DNA from: Amylibacter marinus
Lineage (GTDB): Bacteria > Pseudomonadota > Alphaproteobacteria > Rhodobacterales > Rhodobacteraceae
Direction of reading: 5' to 3'
Length of the DNA stretch: 64,000 nucleotides
Assembly: GCF_030160015.1 (NCBI RefSeq)
Contig: NZ_BSNN01000004.1
Location: forward strand, 434,001 to 498,000
Part shown: in pieces, positions 58,153 through 64,000 of the stretch
Layout of the letters: every line of letters starts with the position of its first letter
How positions within the stretch are numbered: position 1 is the first letter of the stretch
Made by a program: the position numbers and the translations under genes
The notes under the pieces: generated by a model
Databases searched by the model: none
Told to the model about the DNA's origin: nothing
The model's input: the letters and a program-made list of their open reading frames with translations, nothing else

Positions 58153-58840
58153 CCGTATCCTCTAGCATTTTTTCGGCGGCGGTAATGCCCGCTGGATGGC
58201 CCACATCAACCCACCCCCCCTGATGTACCACCCCACACAGACGTTGATCCGCCAGCATCTGATCCCACAGAAGGTTCAGCGAAAATTTGGTCTGGGTGAT
58301 CTGCTGTAGCAAATCGGTCTTGATGATCTGTGCGCCGGTATACACATAGGGGGCGCTGGTTGCATCACCGCGCCTGCTGATGCGGCGCTGATCGTGTAGA
58401 TTAAAATCCCCCGCTCCGCGATATTCGCGCGCGCACTCCTTGGGCACCAAGGCCAGCAACCCATCCATGCGATCCGGATCCCAGTGATCCGCCAGCAGGG
58501 TTAGCGGATTATCCCCCGTCCAGACCGCATCGCTGTTTAATGTATAAACAGCACCGCCCCCCAGCAGCCCAAGCGCGTTCTTCAGCCCGCCACCGGTCTC
58601 CAAAATATCGGGCTCGAAAATACTGTGCACGCCCTGTGGCAGATGCGCGGTGATTTGATCGGATAGGTAATGCGTATTTACCACCACCGTCTTGACCGCG
58701 GCCTGCTGTGCCAATGTCAGCGCGTAATCCAGCAGGGGCCGCCCAGCCACGGGAATCATCGGCTTGGGCTGGGTAGCGGTTAAATGCCCCATGCGTGTGC
58801 CAAGGCCAGCGGCGAAAATCATCAGGCTATCTACGCTCAT
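58145..58840 (-). CDS. sugar-1-phosphate nucleotidyltransferase, MurU-like
   Basis: 231 residues from the ATG at 58840, which overlaps the kinase stop by ATGA; the longer frame to 58903 is not needed. The nucleotide-binding start MIFAAGLGTRMGHLTATQPKP and VAGRPLLDYAL is followed by NSDAVW (metal-binding Asp). Next to an AmgK-like kinase, the likely reaction is MurNAc-1-phosphate to UDP-MurNAc, the anomeric cell-wall recycling route known in Pseudomonas. The function is inferred from this pairing. Confidence 0.85.
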   Translation of the reverse strand: MSVDSLMIFAAGLGTRMGHLTATQPKPMIPVAGRPLLDYALTLAQQAAVKTVVVNTHYLSDQITAHLPQGVHSIFEPDILETGGGLKNALGLLGGGAVYTLNSDAVWTGDNPLTLLADHWDPDRMDGLLALVPKECAREYRGAGDFNLHDQRRISRRGDATSAPYVYTGAQIIKTDLLQQITQTKFSLNLLWDQMLADQRLCGVVHQGGWVDVGHPAGITAAEKMLEDTDV

Positions 58841-59838
58841 GCCTGTGCCTTTATTTGGGTCAAGAGCGCGGTATCGGGGGCGGGTACGTGATCGGCAAAC
58901 CACTGGCGCATGGGGGCACAGGATGGGTGGGATAAATCACGCATTAAATGGCCCCAGACACGTGGAATCAGGTCCACGTAATGGGCCTTGGCATCGCGAA
59001 TACATAGCCGAGTGAAAATTCCCAAAATCTTAATGTTTCGCTGCATTCCCAGTATGTTATAAGCAGCTGTAAATGTTTTTTCATCTAGGCCGCTGGCCGA
59101 TAGATAGCGGGTGATCATGGCCTGGCGAAGCACAGGAGATGTGTCGCGGCGCGCATCTTCCAGCAACGACACCAGATCATAGGCCGGATGCCCCATCAAC
59201 GCATCTTGGTAATCCAGCATTCCCACACGTGCAACAGACCTCCGCTGGGGCAACCATAGCAGATTATCCGCATGGTAATCCCGCAATACCAGAACGGGTT
59301 CTTGATCTAGGATCGGAGTGCAAGCATTTGATATTATTTCAGAAAAACTATCCTCTAAAGAGGAGAGCACCTTGACCCCCGCGGCGGGCATATACCACTG
59401 GGTTAGCAGGCTTGCCTCGCGCTGATAGGTGGCCATGTCATAGGGTAGTGGGCCGCTGGCATCGGTGCTGTGCAGATGCAGCAGGGCATCAACCGCGCCG
59501 CCATATAGGCTGGTTTCTTGGGCTGGGGTCTGGCGGCACAGGGTGCTGAACAGCCCATCCCCCAGATCCTCTAGCAACAGGAACCCCTGATCGATATCTT
59601 GGGCAATGATTTCGGGTGCCGACAGCCCTGCACCGCGCAGCTGTTGGGTAATCGCCACAAAGGGGCGCACATCCTCGCCGGCCTCGTAGGGTGCATCCAT
59701 CAGCATCGCGCGATCCGCGCCCAATATCAAACGGGTGTAACGCCGCCCTGACGCATCGGCCATCAGGGGATGGGCCTCTGCGTTGGCCCAGGGGGTGCTG
59801 GCTAGAAAATTCTGTTGCGCGGTGGCACGGCTATTCAT
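58837..59838 (-). CDS. aminoglycoside-phosphotransferase-fold sugar kinase, AmgK-like
   Basis: 333 residues. The kinase core has DYHADNLLW (catalytic Asp/Asn) near residue 196 and LDYQDALMGHPAYDL (metal-binding Asp) near 220. The N-lobe starts with RRYTRLILGADRAMLMD. AmgK proteins phosphorylate MurNAc and GlcNAc at C1, supplying MurU, whose gene overlaps this one. Lies between tsaE (8-bp overlap) and murU, so all three are co-transcribed. General phosphotransferase annotations in databases would match too. Confidence 0.85.
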   Translation of the reverse strand: MNSRATAQQNFLASTPWANAEAHPLMADASGRRYTRLILGADRAMLMDAPYEAGEDVRPFVAITQQLRGAGLSAPEIIAQDIDQGFLLLEDLGDGLFSTLCRQTPAQETSLYGGAVDALLHLHSTDASGPLPYDMATYQREASLLTQWYMPAAGVKVLSSLEDSFSEIISNACTPILDQEPVLVLRDYHADNLLWLPQRRSVARVGMLDYQDALMGHPAYDLVSLLEDARRDTSPVLRQAMITRYLSASGLDEKTFTAAYNILGMQRNIKILGIFTRLCIRDAKAHYVDLIPRVWGHLMRDLSHPSCAPMRQWFADHVPAPDTALLTQIKAQA

Positions 59839-60319
59839 GGATGGGATATTCCTTAACTATAGGTAGCAGGATGCCATCCCAGCGCGGATCATTCCAGCAT
59901 ATTCTGACGGCGCGCGCATCGCCCTCTAGCGTGTCAAATGCCAAGGTGATGGCGGTGCTGGGGGTTAGCTCTGCCAATCTATCAGGCCATTCCACGAGGC
60001 AGATATCGGTCTCAAACGCGGCCTCTAGGCCCAGCTCATAAACCTCGTCTGGCCCCGTTAATCGGTATAGATCCGCGTGCCAAATATCGCATGACTCAAG
60101 CTCGTAGGTCTGAACAAGGGTGAAGGTCGGCGATGGGATATCCTCTACGCGCCCCAATTGTGCAAGGCGTGCGCGAATAACATGACGCGCGAAAAAGCTC
60201 TTGCCGGCGCCCACCTCTCCAGACAGCAACAGACAATCCCCCGCCGCCAAATGCGGGGCGATGCTGTTTGCAAAACGCGCGCTTTGGGGCTCGCTTGATA
60301 ACCGGATATGCCTGTCCAT
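59831..60319 (-). CDS. tsaE: tRNA threonylcarbamoyladenosine biosynthesis ATPase TsaE
   Basis: 162 residues from the ATG at 60319 (MDRHIRLSSE), with GGAG 7 bases upstream. Walker A LSGEVGAGKSFFARHVI near residue 30, SPTFTLVQTYE (switch) near residue 62, HADLYRL and VEWPDR are the TsaE marks. It supports t6A37 modification of tRNAs with TsaB and TsaD, which are not here. Length agrees with the family. Confidence 0.95.
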   Translation of the reverse strand: MDRHIRLSSEPQSARFANSIAPHLAAGDCLLLSGEVGAGKSFFARHVIRARLAQLGRVEDIPSPTFTLVQTYELESCDIWHADLYRLTGPDEVYELGLEAAFETDICLVEWPDRLAELTPSTAITLAFDTLEGDARAVRICWNDPRWDGILLPIVKEYPIHE

Positions 60320-60368
60320 TTTCTGCTCCGCATGAATACCACTGCTATTCATACCGATTTCGCGGGGT

Positions 60369-61580
60369 TCAGCCAGCCTGATTTAGCGGCGATGCAGATT
60401 CAACCGGCGGCATGCCCAAAGGCGCATGGGAAAACTCTACCAACGTATAGCCACCCGGAATGGGCGATACCCGCGTGATCAGGGATTTGCCGTTATTCAT
60501 CTCGGCCAAGCTTTGAAATCTTGCGCGGTCATAAATCTGAGTAGAGAAATCGCGGATATCACCCCAAATAGGCGTGGGCTTGCACTTGTCTTGCCAAATA
60601 TCGGTCAGATCGGCGATGTTCGGCGACAGCAGGTTATCGGCAAACTGGGTATTCCACAGCCGATCAAAAGCATTATTGGCAAAGCTAAGGGTGCCAGAAC
60701 TATCAAACACCACCAATGCCGAATCCAGCTGGTCAAAAATGCCGTACAGACGCTCAACCTCTAGGCGGAAATTGCGCTCTACCTCGGTGGAGCGGGTGAT
60801 ATCCTCGAACACAAATGCCACAGACCCAGCGGGATGCGAGCGCCCCGTAACGCGGAAAACCTGATCATTGGGCATGTGCCAATCATCGGTGTAGGCATCT
60901 GACTCTGCGCTTTTCTCCATCTCGATGATCTGATCACGCCAGCTTTTGAAATCACGAGGCTCGGGCAATGCGCCCTTGTCGTGTAATCGATCCAGAAAAT
61001 CGCGCAGGCTTGGCTTTTTGGCCAACCACATGATTTCCAGATCCAATAACGCCGAGAGCGCCGGGTTAAACAGCGATAAGTCGCGTTCCTTGTCGAACAC
61101 CGCCACACCAATGGGCAGATGCGCAAAGCTCTCCGATAGGGTCTGTACGAACCGCTTGCGGTCGCGTTCCGCCGTTACGGCGGCCTTGGCGGAAATAGCG
61201 GCGTAATAATTTAGACCACCTGAGAAAAAGTGAAAAACATCAAAATGGTATGTCGTCTTGCCGGGGCCGCTCTCTAGTCGTGCGCGGCTCTGTGATCTGT
61301 TCTCCTCTAACGGTTTCGCCAGATTGAAATGCTCGATCATCAGCCGCTGTTTGCCGAAGGCCTCCTCCATGCGTTGATGGGTTGCATTTGCCCAAACAAC
61401 GGTGTCATCCGCCTCGACCCAGATCAGCGCGGGCAGGTTGAATAATATTTCCGCTTGTAGCTTTGCCAGATTTCTGCCGACGGTATTGTCACGCGGTTTA
61501 CTGCTATAGCTTAGCAATAGCGCAAACATTGCCAGCACTAAGAGAAACAGCCAATACCAGATAGTTATGGAATGATCCAA
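60369..61580 (-). CDS. membrane-anchored PAS-domain protein without kinase domain
   Basis: 403 residues from a TTG at 61580 preceded by AAAGGGAAG; the frame opens at a TTG at 61619 that has no such site. One N-terminal membrane helix (WYWLFLLVLAMFALLLSYS) is followed by three PAS-like units starting near residues 37, 140 and 270 (ESFAHLPIGVAVFDKERDLS; FDQLDSALVVFDSSGTLSFA). No HisKA or ATPase domain follows: the protein ends after the last PAS. It is in the leftward unit between regB and tsaE. It may sense a signal and act on a partner, or be a kinase that lost its catalytic part. Confidence 0.8.
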   Translation of the reverse strand: MDHSITIWYWLFLLVLAMFALLLSYSSKPRDNTVGRNLAKLQAEILFNLPALIWVEADDTVVWANATHQRMEEAFGKQRLMIEHFNLAKPLEENRSQSRARLESGPGKTTYHFDVFHFFSGGLNYYAAISAKAAVTAERDRKRFVQTLSESFAHLPIGVAVFDKERDLSLFNPALSALLDLEIMWLAKKPSLRDFLDRLHDKGALPEPRDFKSWRDQIIEMEKSAESDAYTDDWHMPNDQVFRVTGRSHPAGSVAFVFEDITRSTEVERNFRLEVERLYGIFDQLDSALVVFDSSGTLSFANNAFDRLWNTQFADNLLSPNIADLTDIWQDKCKPTPIWGDIRDFSTQIYDRARFQSLAEMNNGKSLITRVSPIPGGYTLVEFSHAPLGMPPVESASPLNQAG

Positions 61581-61647
61581 TAGTCTTCCCTTTGTCGAAT
61601 GTATTCGATACCAGATCAATTTGACGTTAACGAAAGGTTAACTCAAG

Positions 61648-63045
61648 CTAAATATTAAACTTAGGGTTGTTTTTGTATGAAGGCTGATCATCCTTAAGTA
61701 GCTCTAGAGGCCATCTAACGGTGGCAACGGCCCCGCGCCGCCCCGCCATATGCTCGCTAAGCCCTGCGTCCAATTTACCTGAATTGGCATTGGTAAACTC
61801 TAGTTGTGCGCCTGTGCGTTCTAGCAATGTCTTGGCGATGAACAAGCCCAGGCCCATGCCCTCATATTCTGGGCGATCGGGGTTTTTCTTGGCCTTGCTA
61901 CGGCGCAAAAATGGGTCTCCAATACGTGACAAATACTCATACGGATATCCGCGCCCGTTGTCGCCAATAGAAATGTGCAAATAGGTGCGATCCCATTGGA
62001 TATTAACCCAGACTTTCGAGGCAGCAAAATCCACCGCATTCTGGATTAGATTGCGCAATCCATGAACAATCTCAGGATGGCGTGGTATGGCGGGCATCCG
62101 CGCCTCTAGGGCTAGATCTGTCAATCCATTGGTTAGGAAAATGATTGTCTTGCCCCGATCCTGATGTGGGGCTGCCGCCTCTTGAACCACCGTTAGAACG
62201 GGCGCGCGTTTCATATGCAGATCATCCTTGCCGGTTTTACCCATACCGCGCAGGATACCACTTAGACGTTCTGCCTGATCTTTGATCAAGATCACATCCT
62301 CCTGTAGTTCCGGACGCGCGCCCAGCTCGTCTTGCAATTCCGACGCCACCAGCTTGATTGTGGCCAGCGGCGTGCCCATTTCATGGGTGGTGGCGGCCAT
62401 AGCGCCGCCCAAAATTGTCAACTTGTGTTCGCGATCCAGCGCCATCTGCGTGGCCGCCAGCGCCTGAGACATATTGAATGTCTCCATGGTGATCTGGCGC
62501 GCATAGATGGCTAAAAATACCGACCCAATTACCAAGGCAAACCAGTTTCCCCATAGCAAAAGATCGGGTAGAATAATCACCGTACCATCCAGACGTGTTA
62601 ACGGCAGATTGAATTTTGCCAAAAGAGTGATGGCCAAGATACCAGAGGCCCCCAACAATACCGTAGATCGTAGGGTCAGCGCCGTGGCTGAAATGATGAC
62701 AGGGGCCAGCAACAACAATGCAAATGGATTGGTTAACCCACCCGTTAAATACAATAACAAGACCAGCTGAAACAAATCAAAGAACAGGCTAAACACCGCC
62801 GCCGGCTCTGATAGGCGTTGAATACGGGTCAACACCGCGCCAGATACAATGTTAAACCCAACCGATAGCCCAATGGCAAACAGACACAACGCCAGATTAA
62901 TGCGGATGTCCAAAAACGCATAGGCGACGACCAGCGCCAGAACCTGCCCAGAAACCGCCATCCACCGCAACAACGTTAGCGTGCGTAGCCGCACCCATTC
63001 ACTGCGAGAAGAGCTGTTCGCAAGGCTAAGAGATTTATACATCAT
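61648..63045 (-). CDS. regB: redox-type sensor histidine kinase RegB/PrrB
   Basis: 465 residues. Six membrane helices fill residues 25-185, and the quinone-site motif GGLTNPF is at 102-108. The H-box is HEMGTPLATIKLVASEL with His221; the ATPase domain has GLRNLIQNAVDFA, GDNGRGYP and GMGLGLFIAKTLLE. It phosphorylates RegA, controlling respiration, carbon fixation and photosynthesis genes in relatives. The redox-active cysteine expected 40 residues after the histidine (Cys265 in Rhodobacter) is Leu261 here. It is divergent from senC-regA, the standard arrangement. Confidence 0.95.
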   Translation of the reverse strand: MMYKSLSLANSSSRSEWVRLRTLTLLRWMAVSGQVLALVVAYAFLDIRINLALCLFAIGLSVGFNIVSGAVLTRIQRLSEPAAVFSLFFDLFQLVLLLYLTGGLTNPFALLLLAPVIISATALTLRSTVLLGASGILAITLLAKFNLPLTRLDGTVIILPDLLLWGNWFALVIGSVFLAIYARQITMETFNMSQALAATQMALDREHKLTILGGAMAATTHEMGTPLATIKLVASELQDELGARPELQEDVILIKDQAERLSGILRGMGKTGKDDLHMKRAPVLTVVQEAAAPHQDRGKTIIFLTNGLTDLALEARMPAIPRHPEIVHGLRNLIQNAVDFAASKVWVNIQWDRTYLHISIGDNGRGYPYEYLSRIGDPFLRRSKAKKNPDRPEYEGMGLGLFIAKTLLERTGAQLEFTNANSGKLDAGLSEHMAGRRGAVATVRWPLELLKDDQPSYKNNPKFNI

Positions 63046-63140
63046 AAAGCTTTCGTGACGGTACAGAGTTTGCGGTTTAGGCGCGCCTGAAAATAGGCTA
63101 ATGCACAGATATCAGTTTGACCAGCAAAAGGAAATTTCAG

Positions 63141-63743
63141 ATGGGCAAGAGATTGGGCGTCGCTCTGGCAGGCGTTGCAGCGGTGGCGGTTCTGGGCACT
63201 GGGTATATGGTATCTTGGCAAAGTGGCCTTCAGGCCTGTGGTTCCACCGTAATTGCGGGCGAGCAGGCAAGTATCGGCGGGCCATTTGAATTGATCGACC
63301 AATACGGAAAAACCCGCACCTCGGCCGATGTGATCACCGGCCCCACATTGATCTATTTCGGCTATACTTTTTGCCCCGACATTTGCCCCCTAGATACGGT
63401 GCGTAATCTAGATGCCATTGATATTCTGGATGAACGCGGCATTGATGTTTTGCCGGTATTCATCACCATTGATCCCGCGCGCGATACGGTATCCGCCCTT
63501 GCGGATTACGCAGAGGTCAGCCACCCGCGTATGCTGGCCCTAACCGGTAGCGAGGCACAGGTTGCCGCCGCATCAAAGGCCTATCGCACATTCTATCGTA
63601 AAAGTGGCGAAGGCGAGGATTACCTGATGGATCACTCGACCTTTAGCTACTTGATGGATGAAACCGGCTTTGTGGAATTTTTTAGGCGCGATGCCTCGCC
63701 AGCCGAGGTGGCCGATGCAATCGGGTGCTTTACGGAGATTTGA
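63141..63743 (+). CDS. senC: SCO1/SenC copper-binding protein
   Basis: 200 residues from the ATG at 63141 with AAAGGA upstream. An N-terminal membrane anchor (VALAGVAAVAVLGTGYMV) holds a thioredoxin-like domain with the copper ligands Cys78 and Cys82 in FCPDICP and His165 in MDHSTFSY. It delivers copper to cytochrome c oxidase (Cu-A or Cu-B) in the periplasm, and PrrC/SenC influences RegB signalling in Rhodobacter. regA follows after 45 bases. Confidence 0.95.
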   Translation: MGKRLGVALAGVAAVAVLGTGYMVSWQSGLQACGSTVIAGEQASIGGPFELIDQYGKTRTSADVITGPTLIYFGYTFCPDICPLDTVRNLDAIDILDERGIDVLPVFITIDPARDTVSALADYAEVSHPRMLALTGSEAQVAAASKAYRTFYRKSGEGEDYLMDHSTFSYLMDETGFVEFFRRDASPAEVADAIGCFTEI

Positions 63744-63788
63744 CCATAGGGTAACTTGCGCATAGGGTAGGCCGCGGAGGGGCACAAT

Positions 63789-64000
63789 ATGACTGATAAA
63801 TCCTTGAACGAAATCGGGCCGGACAACACCCTGCTTATTCTGGATGATGATGAACCCTTCCGTAACCGACTGGCCCGCGCCATGGATAAGCGCGGCTTTC
63901 AGACCACCGCCCTTGATTGCGTGGCCGCCGGGCGTGCCTTTTGTACCGCCACACCCCCCGCATATGCCGTGATTGACCTGCGCCTAGAGGATGGGAATGG
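63789..64000 (+). CDS. regA: response regulator RegA/PrrA, N-terminal part
   Basis: 70 residues visible before the window ends. GGAGGGG precedes the ATG at 63789. The receiver has the acidic triad in LLILDDDEPFRNRLARAM and the phosphorylated Asp in VIDLRLEDGNG (about residue 63). The DNA-binding Fis-type helix-turn-helix lies beyond the edge. It is the cognate regulator of the divergent regB kinase gene. Confidence 0.93.
   Translation, partial: MTDKSLNEIGPDNTLLILDDDEPFRNRLARAMDKRGFQTTALDCVAAGRAFCTATPPAYAVIDLRLEDGN

Overview
The window looks like chromosomal DNA of a marine-type alphaproteobacterium in the Rhodobacterales (Roseobacter group). The main support is the regB-senC-regA locus, the block tsaE, amgK, murU, addB, addA, trxA, a DUF6478 gene beside accD-folC, a fused FdsG/FdsB formate dehydrogenase subunit, and a sensor kinase carrying a sodium-symporter-like domain. 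Nearly all DNA is protein-coding and genes are tightly packed, with many 4-bp ATGA overlaps. I see no rRNA or tRNA gene, insertion sequence, prophage or CRISPR array.

Layout. 1-7071: a partial gene, DUF6478, a CPBP membrane protease, accD-folC, acetyl-CoA synthetase and two small lipoproteins. 7200-10620: isocitrate lyase with a 73-residue partner, divergent from a RamB/ScfR-type regulator across a promoter holding repeated TTGTAA motifs. 10616-19236: quinone oxidoreductase, LysR regulator, NAD-linked formate dehydrogenase (fused FdsGB plus FdsA), a ketopantoate-reductase-like protein and a glycosyltransferase. 19307-21686: a tiny, strongly codon-biased exported protein, then sucCD. 22255-29349: formyl-CoA:oxalate CoA-transferase, formate-tetrahydrofolate ligase, malic enzyme, idi and hemF. 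29346-39366: a four-gene regulatory operon (XRE regulator, stand-alone receiver, 2-TM protein, symporter-domain histidine kinase), divergent from a five-gene branched-chain-amino-acid-type ABC importer. 39386-42934: a three-gene catabolic operon (HAD phosphatase, zinc alcohol dehydrogenase, enolase-superfamily protein) and a DUF3726 gene. 43172-46423: a single 1083-residue protein joining a cobalamin-type reductive dehalogenase to its own flavin/2Fe-2S reductase. 46504-51452: nadABC and glpK. 51498-64000: trxA, addAB, murU-amgK, tsaE, a PAS protein, regB, senC and the start of regA.

How the genes fit together. The first half centres on C1 and C2 carbon: acetate activation (acs), the glyoxylate shunt entry (aceA), TCA steps (sucCD), malic enzyme for gluconeogenic or acetate growth, and formate handling by oxidation (fds), CoA transfer (frc) and assimilation into folate (fhs). 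Two related short-chain-acyl-type regulators sit beside aceA and beside the ABC importer, and both have TGTAAA-containing sites in their promoters. This suggests, without proving, that the importer and the symporter-type kinase belong to the same carbon-sensing programme.

Best candidates for new biology are the self-sufficient reductive dehalogenase, the kinase/receiver/XRE/importer module, and a RegB sensor that has leucine where the redox-active cysteine is expected.
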